Below are positions 28,276 to 36,389 of a stretch of DNA of 64,000 bases, one piece after another. The notes beneath the pieces are model-generated. The model was given only the letters and a program-made list of their open reading frames with translations, did no database searches and was not told the DNA's origin. The stretch is from the NCBI RefSeq assembly GCF_014332695.1, contig NZ_MBUA01000027.1, positions 186,001-250,000 of the forward strand, read 5' to 3'. Position 1 is the first letter of the stretch. Each line of letters starts with the position of its first letter. The position numbers and the translations under genes were made by a program. This stretch comes from Flavihumibacter stibioxidans (GTDB taxonomy: Bacteria > Bacteroidota > Bacteroidia > Chitinophagales > Chitinophagaceae).

Positions 28276-29295
28276 TTATATGGTCATCAGGCTGCAGCCC
28301 CTGATATCTGAATTATCCACCCTGCCCAGCACTTCAAAACCGCCATCAGTATCCATTTTACCCATATCATCAGTGGCAATAAAGCTGCAGGAATCAATAT
28401 TGGCCAGGTCAATCACATTAATGACCCCGTTCACCCGTCGGGTGCCACCCGTCGGGTGGCACCCGACGGGTGAACTTTGGGCGACGATTGTCAGGGGATC
28501 ATCTTCCTCCCGGAGCAGTACCTTCATCCAGGGCGGGCAATAAAAAAGCCCGTTATCCCCGCTGTAAGCCTGGGATAGGAGTTCGGTCATGCCATATTCA
28601 GAATGTATGGATGCCCCATTGAAGGCTCCTGCCAGGACATCGTGCAGTTCAGACCGGGTGATCTCCCTGCGCCGCCCCTTCATGCCGCCGGTTTCCATTA
28701 CTGTGGTATGCCGCAATGGCATCGGGAATTGTTCGGCAAAATCGAGCAGGGCAAAAGTGACCCCAATCAACAGTGTTTTCTGTCCGGATCCTTCCAGCCT
28801 GCCAAGCGTGTCGGCGAGTTTCCCGTAATCATACAGGTAAAACCCGCTGTCGGGGTGGCCTGTCAGCTTTATCAGTTCATCCACCATCACCACCAGGGAG
28901 GAATGCTGTCTTTCGAGATAGGCCGGCAAAAGGCCGATGATGCACCAGTCGCGGGGTTCACCATAAAAGCAGCGAAATCCCTCCGTGAAACTTTTACGGT
29001 ACAGGTCCAGCGACCTGACCAGGTGCTGGCTGTTAATAGTGCCTGTGGTGCCGCTGCTTTCAAACCATTCTTCCGGCTCATATTTCCCTGTCTGAACAGC
29101 ATGACTTTTGAAGAAACGGATAGGCAGGAATGGAATACCGGTAATATCCTTTACGTTACGGGGGGTAAGCCCAATGGCATCCGAGAACCCTTTGTACACA
29201 TCATTGTTCTCATATTGGTAGCGGAAAACATCCAGGACCAGGTCGTCACCAGCACCGGACATTGAGAAAATTTTATGAATCAATTCGCTGCGCAT
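28276..29295 (-). CDS. LuxE-like acyl-protein synthetase
   Basis: A 339-residue member of the LuxE / acyl-protein synthetase family, which activates a fatty or other carboxylic acid as acyl-AMP and moves it to a protein or carrier. Seen: the AMP-binding loop SSGTTG at 80-85, YLERQHSSLVVMV, ETGGMKGRRREI near 201 and SEYGMTELLSQAYS near 232, then GVINVIDLANIDSCSFI near 290. There are no lux genes; related free-standing proteins occur in Bacteroidota near surface-lipid or carrier genes. Residues 274-289 (SSPVGCHPTGGTRRVN) are encoded by a 47-base nested palindrome and look like an inserted loop. Otherwise normal in length. Confidence 0.85.
   Translation of the reverse strand: MRSELIHKIFSMSGAGDDLVLDVFRYQYENNDVYKGFSDAIGLTPRNVKDITGIPFLPIRFFKSHAVQTGKYEPEEWFESSGTTGTINSQHLVRSLDLYRKSFTEGFRCFYGEPRDWCIIGLLPAYLERQHSSLVVMVDELIKLTGHPDSGFYLYDYGKLADTLGRLEGSGQKTLLIGVTFALLDFAEQFPMPLRHTTVMETGGMKGRRREITRSELHDVLAGAFNGASIHSEYGMTELLSQAYSGDNGLFYCPPWMKVLLREEDDPLTIVAQSSPVGCHPTGGTRRVNGVINVIDLANIDSCSFIATDDMGKMDTDGGFEVLGRVDNSDIRGCSLMTI
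28429..28475. repeat. Nested palindrome inside the LuxE-like coding sequence
   Basis: Perfect 18-base inverted arms (28429-28446 and 28458-28475) flank an 11-base centre. The whole is three palindromes of 13 bases, CACCCGTCGGGTG, CACCCGTCGGGTG and CACCCGACGGGTG (28432-28444, 28446-28458, 28460-28472), each separated by one base. It is much more GC-rich and regular than its surroundings and keeps the reading frame open. It resembles a REP-type or palindromic mobile element inserted within a gene. Confidence 0.9.
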
Positions 29296-29347
29296 GTTAG
29301 GTTAATCAGCGGGTTGTTGATAAATTCGTTCACAATATAGATGCTTT

Positions 29348-29815
29348 ATGATTAGGAAACTGGTACCCGTCTTACTGTTCACGGCTATACTCGCTGGATG
29401 CAACAAAGATAAATTCAATACCAAACCAAGTATTGAAGTAAAGGAACATACCAGTATTGTTTCAGCCGATAACGAAGCCCTGTTCAGCATATCCCTTGAA
29501 TTCACTGATAAGGAAGGTGATTTGTCGGGCGTGGATTCCGCCATCTATTACCAGGCCTTCTACCTGAATGTACGCGACCTGGTCGGCGGTCCCGTTTCTT
29601 CCCCGGCCTACGACCGTACACCTAGTTTCCCAGAAAAGAATTCAGGGGAAATTCAACTGCGACTTCCCAGGTTTGGTTATTACAAGGATTTTGTGCGGGA
29701 CCAGGGCACTCTCGATAAAAATGATACCCTCATTTTCAGGATTGCCCTGAGAGATAAGGCAGGAAATGTAAGCGACACTATTTCTTCAGGGCCAATTGTA
29801 TTGCTTGGGCAGTAA
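29348..29815 (+). CDS. Hypothetical lipoprotein
   Basis: A 155-residue protein with a lipoprotein signal: a short hydrophobic stretch ending LAGC at residues 15-18, so the mature N-terminal Cys would be lipidated. The rest is a beta-rich domain with a Ca-binding-like FTDKEGDLSGVDSAIYY pattern seen in several Bacteroidota lipoproteins, and DKAGNVSDTISSGPI near the end, which resembles an Ig/FN3-like fold. I do not recognise a functional family. It reads divergently from the LuxE-like gene and ends eight bases before the UbiA-like gene, with which it is likely co-transcribed. Confidence 0.75.
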   Translation: MIRKLVPVLLFTAILAGCNKDKFNTKPSIEVKEHTSIVSADNEALFSISLEFTDKEGDLSGVDSAIYYQAFYLNVRDLVGGPVSSPAYDRTPSFPEKNSGEIQLRLPRFGYYKDFVRDQGTLDKNDTLIFRIALRDKAGNVSDTISSGPIVLLGQ

Positions 29816-29823
29816 ATTTGGGC

Positions 29824-30657
29824 ATGCGCAGATTTTTCGATTTCCTTTTATTCGGGTCTGTTTTTATCGCGGTTTGCGCAGTTGCTTTATGCATGGAGAC
29901 CAGTATACTGCTGGGTTTGCCTTTCAATTCACTTAACTTTTACCTGTTTGTATTCGGAGCCTGTCTGGCACAATACAACCTGCATTATTTTTTTAAACAG
30001 GAAACAGGTTTCCCTTCTGTACGACAGGAATGGAGCCATAGAAACAGGCAGGTCCAAAGGGTTTTGCTTGCCACCGGACTCCTGGTGATGCTCACCACAG
30101 TGTGGCGGCTCGAATCGCGGCATTTCATCGTCCTGCTGGTACTGGCGGTATTGGCATCCCTTTATTCTTTTCCATTATTACCGTTTTATAAAAAGAGGTT
30201 AAAAGATCACGGTATATTGAAAATCAGCCTACTTGCTCTTGAATGGACCCTCGTTACCGTTTGGTTTCCTGCTGACCAGGCAGGCATTGATCCCACCAGT
30301 TACTGGTTGGTTTTTCTGCGCCGCTTTGTGTTCATGTTTGTGTTATGCCTGCTTTTTGATATCCGCGACCAGGAATCCGATTCCACGGCAGGCATCCGCA
30401 CCATCCCGGTGCGGCTGGGAATAAAAAAATCCTACCGGCTGGCTGACCTGCTGTTGCTGGTGTTTCTGGCATTGTCCGTCTGGCAACTGGTCCGAACCGG
30501 CCAGTTTCCATATTTTAATGCCATGCTCTTATCTGCCCTGCTGACCAAATGGATAATGGAATTCAGCAAAAAAATCAACAACGATTATGTTTACCTGGCC
30601 GGGGTGGATGGCATGATGCTGCTGCAGGCCTTCCTGGTAATCGTTGGAAGCATCTAA
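29824..30657 (+). CDS. UbiA-like membrane protein lacking the first Asp motif
   Basis: A 277-residue protein with about seven to nine membrane helices. The second aspartate motif of the UbiA prenyltransferase family is clear: DIRDQESD at 179-186, followed by TIPVRLG. The first motif (NDxxDxxxD, expected near residue 50) is replaced by QYNLHYFFKQE, so magnesium-diphosphate binding may be altered. Relatives in Bacteroidota are annotated as UbiA-family or hypothetical. ATG 29824 is preferred to TTG 29818. No quinone genes are adjacent; substrate unknown. Confidence 0.7.
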   Translation: MRRFFDFLLFGSVFIAVCAVALCMETSILLGLPFNSLNFYLFVFGACLAQYNLHYFFKQETGFPSVRQEWSHRNRQVQRVLLATGLLVMLTTVWRLESRHFIVLLVLAVLASLYSFPLLPFYKKRLKDHGILKISLLALEWTLVTVWFPADQAGIDPTSYWLVFLRRFVFMFVLCLLFDIRDQESDSTAGIRTIPVRLGIKKSYRLADLLLLVFLALSVWQLVRTGQFPYFNAMLLSALLTKWIMEFSKKINNDYVYLAGVDGMMLLQAFLVIVGSI

Positions 30658-30688
30658 TCTTTATCTTTAACCGATAAAAAGTAAGGAA

Positions 30689-31804
30689 ATGGCCAAAAGC
30701 AAATCAGAAAAAAAAGCGACCGGTTTACTCACTGAAAACTCTCATAAGTTTCTGCGGAATTATCTCAACACCCCGTCACCTGTGGGTTTCGAAACTGAAG
30801 GTCAGAAAGTGTGGCTGAACTATATCAAACCATATGTGGACACCCATTTTGTTGATCCCTACGGCACGGTGGTGGGAGTGGTAAATCCCGATGCCCCTTT
30901 CAAAGTGGTGATCGAGGCCCATGCTGATGAGATCAGCTGGTTTGTTAATTATATTACCCCGGAGGGCCTGCTTTACCTGAAGCGCAACGGTGGGGTCGAT
31001 CACCAGATCGCTCCATCACAGCGGGTATTCATTCACGGTAAAAAAGGACTGGTGAAAGCGGTGTTCGGCTGGCCGGCTATTCATACCCGTTTGTCAAATC
31101 CGGAACAGAAAGAACCTGCAGCCAAGGTCGATAACCTGTTTCTCGATTGCGGTGCCCGCAGTAAGAAAGAGGCAGAAGATCTAGGTATCCATGTGGGGGC
31201 GGTGGTTACCTACCAGGATGGGTTTGATGAACTGGCAAACGGTTACTATATCGCCCGGGCATTTGATAACCGTATCGGTGGATTCATGATCGCGGAAGTT
31301 GCCAGGTTACTGAAAGAAAATAAAAAGAAACTACCCTTCGGCTTATATGTGGTGAATGCCGTGCAGGAAGAGATTGGACTCCGCGGCGCAGAGATGATCG
31401 CCCGCAGGATCAAGCCCAATATAGCCATCATCACCGACGTAACCCATGATACATCCACCCCGATGATCAGCAAGATCATCGAAGGTGATGTGGTTTGTGG
31501 CAAGGGGCCTTCACCCACCTATGGTCCGGCTGTCCACAACAAATTGCTGAACCTGGTGCAGGATGTGGCTGAAAAAGCAAAAATCCCTTTGCAGATGCGC
31601 ACCGTGAGCCGCAGTACCGGAACCGATACCGATTCATTTGCCTACGCCAATGACGGTTGCCCTTCTGTGTTGATTTCCATTCCGCTGCGTTACATGCATA
31701 CAACCGTGGAGATGTTGCATAAAAACGATATTGAGCAGACCATACAACTGATGTATGAAACCCTGCTGACATTAACACCCAAAACAAACCTGAATTACCT
31801 GTAA
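30689..31804 (+). CDS. M42-family aminopeptidase
   Basis: A 371-residue cytoplasmic zinc aminopeptidase of the M42 (glutamyl aminopeptidase / endoglucanase-M-like) family. Metal and catalytic residues: His78 (EAHADE), Asp193 (AFDNRIGG), catalytic Glu227 and Glu228 (VQEEIG), Asp250 (ITDVTHD), and a C-terminal His in RYMHTTVE. These enzymes assemble into tetrahedral dodecamers and trim peptides from their N-terminus. The gene lies 31 bases after the UbiA-like gene. An older annotation as endoglucanase is unlikely to be right. The start ATG follows AAGGAAAT, a weak ribosome-binding site. Confidence 0.9.
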   Translation: MAKSKSEKKATGLLTENSHKFLRNYLNTPSPVGFETEGQKVWLNYIKPYVDTHFVDPYGTVVGVVNPDAPFKVVIEAHADEISWFVNYITPEGLLYLKRNGGVDHQIAPSQRVFIHGKKGLVKAVFGWPAIHTRLSNPEQKEPAAKVDNLFLDCGARSKKEAEDLGIHVGAVVTYQDGFDELANGYYIARAFDNRIGGFMIAEVARLLKENKKKLPFGLYVVNAVQEEIGLRGAEMIARRIKPNIAIITDVTHDTSTPMISKIIEGDVVCGKGPSPTYGPAVHNKLLNLVQDVAEKAKIPLQMRTVSRSTGTDTDSFAYANDGCPSVLISIPLRYMHTTVEMLHKNDIEQTIQLMYETLLTLTPKTNLNYL

Positions 31805-31824
31805 TAACCGCGAATGCTGAACGG

Positions 31825-32805
31825 TCAGCGGGCGAGGTCTATATTCAGTCCCAACTGGTTGGCGCCTTTGCTGTTGGAGTAAAAGCCGCGGGCATAGCGT
31901 AGTTGAAGGCGGGGTAATATGATGCCGAGTCCCATGGAAAAACCGGTAAGGCCATTGGCCGTATTGGGTATCAGCAATTCCTTCCTTCTCAGATGATTGT
32001 AACCGGCCGACAGTTCAATTTTGTCTGCGATAAATAATTGTGCAGCAAATACAAAATGTTGCATGATATGATCAAAGCCCCCTGAACTGTCGGCCTTATA
32101 TAAAACCAGGCGGTGTAATTCCCTTGCTGTTACCGAAAATTGCAGGGGAGCTTTTTCCAGCCTTTTGGTAAAACCGAGTTGCAGGTCAAAAGGGAGATTG
32201 TCATTTCCTTCCCCTGTATAAGCACTCAACTGCATCCCCATGTTTTTCATGACCAGACCGAATTGAAGGTTTCTGCTGCTGTCGTAGTAATTCACCCCAA
32301 TATCCATTGCGATTGCGCTTGACCGGTAGATATCGTATTCAGATCTGATAAATTTTATTGCGGCACCATAAAACCATCGGTTGCCATATCGTCGGGCTGC
32401 CATCAATTGCGTAATATAATCACGGGGTTTAAAGTGGCCTGCCGCATTGCCGGAATTATCCGTTCGGCTGATATTTCCATAATCAAGGTATTGCACACTT
32501 GCCGCGAAGCTGGTATTGATTTGCCGGCTGTGCAATCCGCCGGAAAGATGAATCTGTTTCACTCCGGCCGGCAGGGGAGAAAAAACCAGTCCCAGTTGCC
32601 CGTGCATTTCCTGCCTTAAAAGGCCGGGGTTCTGGTAAACCATTGTAATATCCCGGCTTATAACACTGATGTTTTCACCTCCCAGTGCTGTGTGGAGGCT
32701 GCCGGCTGGCAGCCGTAAAAAATTATATACAGCGTTTCCGCCGGCGTTCTGGCCCCGGCTCCAAAGGAAGGAGCAAAGTAGTAAAATGATCAGCCGGCAT
32801 TTCAT
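31825..32805 (-). CDS. porQ: Type IX secretion system protein PorQ
   Basis: A 326-residue outer-membrane protein of the PorV-like barrel family. It has a signal peptide (cleavage near SRGQ), then the typical start YNFLRLPAGSLHTALGGENIS, followed by VYQNPGLL. PorQ partners PorU/PorV/PorZ in the attachment of cargo to the cell surface after T9SS export. It is on its own here, convergent with M42 (20 bases). This is direct evidence that the organism carries the type IX system. Length is normal for PorQ (about 330). Confidence 0.88.
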   Translation of the reverse strand: MKCRLIILLLCSFLWSRGQNAGGNAVYNFLRLPAGSLHTALGGENISVISRDITMVYQNPGLLRQEMHGQLGLVFSPLPAGVKQIHLSGGLHSRQINTSFAASVQYLDYGNISRTDNSGNAAGHFKPRDYITQLMAARRYGNRWFYGAAIKFIRSEYDIYRSSAIAMDIGVNYYDSSRNLQFGLVMKNMGMQLSAYTGEGNDNLPFDLQLGFTKRLEKAPLQFSVTARELHRLVLYKADSSGGFDHIMQHFVFAAQLFIADKIELSAGYNHLRRKELLIPNTANGLTGFSMGLGIILPRLQLRYARGFYSNSKGANQLGLNIDLAR

Positions 32806-32843
32806 TAGGGGGTAAAATGGTTAGGGCGGTAAATTAAATAAAA

Positions 32844-32865
32844 ATCCCCCATCGAAATGGGGGAT
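32844..32865 (-). terminator. Intrinsic terminator of lon
   Basis: Arms ATCCCCCAT and ATGGGGGAT (perfect, 9 bases) around CGAA. Read on the minus strand it is followed by TTTTATTTAATTT, so it should end the lon transcript, whose last base is at 32943. It lies 78 bases beyond the stop. The remaining spacer to porQ shows no other signal. Confidence 0.7.
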
Positions 32866-32942
32866 CATTAACCCTAAAACAACCAACATGAAATAATTCA
32901 TTCATTATTATTTACAATGATGCGGTTGGTTTGTTTAAAATA

Positions 32943-35366
32943 TTATACTAAAGCCAGGTCCAGCACCTGCTGCATTGTTTTTACATAGTGAAAGTTTAAC
33001 CCTTTTATAAAATTTGGGTCGATTTCTTCCACATCCTTTTCATTCTGCCAGCAAAGCACAAGTTCTTTCAGTCCGGCCCTTTTGGCTGCCAGCACTTTTT
33101 CCTTGATGCCACCCACGGGCAGCACCTGTCCGCGTAAGGTGATCTCGCCTGTCATGGCAAGATAGGGTTTCACTTTCCTGCCTGTAAAGGCTGATGTCAG
33201 TGCGGTCAGCATGGTTACCCCTGCACTCGGACCGTCTTTCGGAACGGCGCCTTCCGGAACGTGAATATGGATATTTCTTTTCTGGAAAAGTTCAGGGTCA
33301 ATGCCCAGTTTACGTGCGTTGGCCTGCAGGTAGGTGAGTGCCGTACTGGCGCTTTCCTTCATCACGTTGCCCAGGTTGCCGGTCAGTCGAAGTTCACCCT
33401 TGCCTTCGCTGAGGGTGGTTTCAATAAAGAGGATGTCACCCCCAACATAGGTCCAGGCCAGACCAACGGCCACCCCGGCCATGTTGGCTGTTTTGTAGAT
33501 CTCGTTGCTGTATCTCGGTTTGCCCAGGATCTGCTCCACATCTGCCAAGGCAACGGTTTGTTTCACTTTGCCATTCATGGCGAATTCTTTGGCAAGGGCC
33601 CTCATGATGGAAGCCAGCTGGCGATCCAGCTCGCGCACACCGCTTTCGCGGGTATAATCCTCCACGATCTTTTCCAGTACTTTGTCGCTGATACGGAAAT
33701 TCATTTTTGCCAGGCCATGTGCTTCCTTTTGCTTGGGCACCAGGTGCCTGCGCGCGATCTCCACCTTTTCCTCCACGGCATATCCGCTGAGGTCGATGAT
33801 CTCCAGACGGTCGCGCAGGGCAGGCTGGATATTATTGATATTATTGGCCGTGGCGATGAACAGCACTTTGCTCAGGTCATATTCAAGCTCCAGGTAGTTG
33901 TCGTAGAAAGTGTTGTTCTGTTCAGGGTCAAGTACTTCGAGCAGGGCAGAGGAAGGGTCGCCTCGCTGATCGGCACCTACCTTGTCTATCTCATCCAGGA
34001 TCATTACCGGGTTGGATGATTTCACCTTGCGGATGGATTGCAGGATCCGACCCGGCATGGCGCCGATATAGGTTTTGCGGTGCCCCCTGATCTCACTTTC
34101 ATCGTGCAGTCCACCCAGGCTAAGCCTTACATATTTGCGACCGATGGCGCTGGCAATGCTGCGGCCGAGAGAGGTCTTACCGATTCCCGGAGGTCCTACG
34201 AAACAAAGGATCGGACTTTTCATGTCACCCTTCAGTTTCAAAACGGCAATATATTCCAGGATGCGTTCCTTGATCTTGTCCATCCCGTAATGATCATGGT
34301 CCAGCACTTCCTTTGCATGCACCAGATCGTACTTGTCATCCGTATAGTCTTCCCAGGGAAGGTCCAGCATCAGATCGAGGTGGTTGTACACCACGGAGTA
34401 GTCGGGGGTGGAAGGATGCATCCTTTCCAGTTTTTCGATACCTTTCTGGAACATGTCTTTGGCGGCGGCACTCCATTTTTTCTGCTCCGCCTTTTTCTTC
34501 ATTTCCTTGATCTCGAGTTCATTGGTATCGCCGCCCAGTTCTTCCTTGATACTCTTCATCTGCTGCTGCAGGAAATATTCCCGCTGCTGTTTGTCGAGCT
34601 CGGTCTTTGTTTTATTGGTCAGCTTGTTTTTCAGTTCCGCGAACTGCAATTCCCGCTGCAGCAACTGCATCAGCTGCTCGGCTCTCTCAACAATATCATT
34701 TGTCTGCAGTACGCTCTGCTTTTCACCCAGTTCAGTGTTCAGGTTGCTGGAAACAAAATGGATCAGGAAGGCCGGGTTCTCAATATTTTTCAGAATGATG
34801 GCAGCCTCTGACGGTATATTCGGCGACAACTGGATGATCTGGTTTGCCAGGTCCTTGATATTATCAATATAGGCAGCAAAATTCTCATCTTCCGGTGCTG
34901 CCTGCTCTTCCAGCAATTCAACATGGGCCCTGAAATAAGGGTCTTCAGAAGTGAATGATTTCAACTGGAAGCGTCGTTTGCCCTGGATGATCACCGTAGT
35001 GCCCCCATCGGGCATCTTGATCAGTTTTACAATTTTGGCTATGGTACCGATGGATTCCAGGTCTGCGGTGCCGGGATCTTCCACATTGCTGTCTTTCTGG
35101 GCAAGTACACCTACCAGTTTGTCAGCCTTGTAGGCATCGTTCACGGCCTTGATACTCTTATCCCTTCCTACGGTTATGGGTAATACGACACCGGGGAATA
35201 AAACAGTATTTCTCAAAGGCAATATTGGAAGGTCAGCCGGAATAACCAGGTCCTGGCTGTCATCGCTGTCGTGTTCATTAAGGGGTATGATCGGAATAAA
35301 ATCCATTTCGTCTTCCGGCTTCAGAAAAAAGGTCGATTGATTCATAATCATCTGTTGATATGACAA
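32943..35366 (-). CDS. lon: ATP-dependent Lon protease
   Basis: An 807-residue LonA protease. N-terminal substrate domain ([22 protein letters not shown]), central helical part, AAA+ module with Walker [10 protein letters not shown] and Walker B ILDEIDK, and a C-terminal serine-lysine protease with Ser in KDGPSAGV and Lys in [11 protein letters not shown]. It degrades misfolded and regulatory proteins in the cytoplasm. Starts at 35366 and 35345 ([10 protein letters not shown]) are both possible; I list the longer. A near-consensus -7 box (TTATTTTG) lies just before it on the minus strand. Long antisense open frames occur inside this gene and are not real. Confidence 0.96.
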   Translation of the reverse strand: MSYQQMIMNQSTFFLKPEDEMDFIPIIPLNEHDSDDSQDLVIPADLPILPLRNTVLFPGVVLPITVGRDKSIKAVNDAYKADKLVGVLAQKDSNVEDPGTADLESIGTIAKIVKLIKMPDGGTTVIIQGKRRFQLKSFTSEDPYFRAHVELLEEQAAPEDENFAAYIDNIKDLANQIIQLSPNIPSEAAIILKNIENPAFLIHFVSSNLNTELGEKQSVLQTNDIVERAEQLMQLLQRELQFAELKNKLTNKTKTELDKQQREYFLQQQMKSIKEELGGDTNELEIKEMKKKAEQKKWSAAAKDMFQKGIEKLERMHPSTPDYSVVYNHLDLMLDLPWEDYTDDKYDLVHAKEVLDHDHYGMDKIKERILEYIAVLKLKGDMKSPILCFVGPPGIGKTSLGRSIASAIGRKYVRLSLGGLHDESEIRGHRKTYIGAMPGRILQSIRKVKSSNPVMILDEIDKVGADQRGDPSSALLEVLDPEQNNTFYDNYLELEYDLSKVLFIATANNINNIQPALRDRLEIIDLSGYAVEEKVEIARRHLVPKQKEAHGLAKMNFRISDKVLEKIVEDYTRESGVRELDRQLASIMRALAKEFAMNGKVKQTVALADVEQILGKPRYSNEIYKTANMAGVAVGLAWTYVGGDILFIETTLSEGKGELRLTGNLGNVMKESASTALTYLQANARKLGIDPELFQKRNIHIHVPEGAVPKDGPSAGVTMLTALTSAFTGRKVKPYLAMTGEITLRGQVLPVGGIKEKVLAAKRAGLKELVLCWQNEKDVEEIDPNFIKGLNFHYVKTMQQVLDLALV

Positions 35367-35498
35367 AATAACACTTCCGGCCTGTTTTTAATCATTCCGG
35401 AGGTGGAAGGGGTATAGGTCAAGTATGATGCCACTGCCAAAATTGACCATAATTGGCGGTAATACTATCCTAAAAATGACATATAGTTAATTGGTCGG

Positions 35499-35530
35499 TT
35501 GGCAGAGCGGTCCGGCAATCCTTATATTTG
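35499..35530 (+). promoter_or_regulatory. Promoter of the purine nucleoside phosphorylase gene
   Basis: TTG at 35499-35501 and TATATTTG at 35523-35530 with a 21-base spacer fit the Bacteroidota -33/-7 pattern (TTG, N19-21, TAnnTTTG). Transcription would begin near 35537, leaving a leader of about 30 bases before ATG 35566. The region between the lon start and this promoter (35367-35498) shows no gene. Confidence 0.65.
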
Positions 35531-35565
35531 CGCCCCGTCCCGGCGTAACTATTAAAACTTCATTT

Positions 35566-36387
35566 ATGTCAGAATTGATGAAAAGACTGGAAGAAACGGT
35601 TCAATATATCAGGGCAGCATACCCTGCATCACCTGTTGTGGGGATTGTATTAGGCAGTGGCCTGGGTAACCTGGTGGGCGAGATGACCGTGGAGAAAGAG
35701 ATCCCATACAGCGAGTTGCCGCATTTCCCGGTATCAACTGTAGAGGGGCATAGTGGTAAAATGATCTTTGGCGAAATGGGGGGGAAGAAAGTAGTGGCCA
35801 TGGCCGGCAGGTTCCATTTTTATGAAGGTTATTCTGCCAGTGAAGTAGCTTATCCGATAAGGGTGATGAAATTACTGGGCGTGCAGACCCTGCTGCTGAG
35901 CAATGCTGCCGGTGGCATGAATACTGATTTTAAAGTGGGGGACCTGATGATCATCCGGGACCAGATCAGTTTGTTTACGGTTAACCCGCTGATCGGAAAA
36001 AATGAATCCGGACTCGGTCCCCGTTTTCCGGATATGAGTGAACCCTATAACAAAAAACTCATTGAAACAGCAGTTGGAATCGGTGGCCAGCTGGGGATTG
36101 AATTGCACCAGGGTGTATATGCGGGTGTAACCGGACCTACTTTCGAAACCCGTGCCGAATACAAATTGCTGCACATTCTTGGGGCAGATGCAGTTGGAAT
36201 GAGTACGGTGCAGGAAGTGATTGTAGCAAGGCATATGGGGGTAGAAGTTTTTGCCATCAGCGTCATCACGGATTTGGGCATACGCGAAGAGGAAAATATA
36301 ATCACCCACCAGGAGGTGCTGGAAGCGGCCGCAGCTGCTGAGCCCAAACTGACGGCAATTTTTAAGCAACTGGTTCAAGCAATCTGA
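35566..36387 (+). CDS. punA: Purine nucleoside phosphorylase, type I
   Basis: A 273-residue trimeric-type phosphorylase that splits guanosine and inosine to base plus ribose-1-phosphate for salvage. Seen: phosphate-binding VLGSGLG near 25, EGHSGKMIFGE near 62, GRFHFYEGYS, the NAAGGMN motif near 112, and base-binding TGPTFETRAEY near 187. I chose ATG 35566 (MSELMKRLEE) since upstream residues cross the promoter. The stop is two bases before the TTG start of the porin gene, so the two are probably co-transcribed. Confidence 0.94.
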   Translation: MSELMKRLEETVQYIRAAYPASPVVGIVLGSGLGNLVGEMTVEKEIPYSELPHFPVSTVEGHSGKMIFGEMGGKKVVAMAGRFHFYEGYSASEVAYPIRVMKLLGVQTLLLSNAAGGMNTDFKVGDLMIIRDQISLFTVNPLIGKNESGLGPRFPDMSEPYNKKLIETAVGIGGQLGIELHQGVYAGVTGPTFETRAEYKLLHILGADAVGMSTVQEVIVARHMGVEVFAISVITDLGIREEENIITHQEVLEAAAAAEPKLTAIFKQLVQAI

Positions 36388-36389
36388 TC

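Noticed and set aside
28276-29295. LuxE gene as part of a bioluminescence operon
   Set aside because: No luxAB or luxCD genes; the neighbours are a lipoprotein, a UbiA-like protein and a carbonic anhydrase.
33261-34811. Two long antisense open frames (252 and 257 residues) inside lon
   Set aside because: They follow the codon pattern of lon on the opposite strand, have no family motif and no promoter; shadows of lon.
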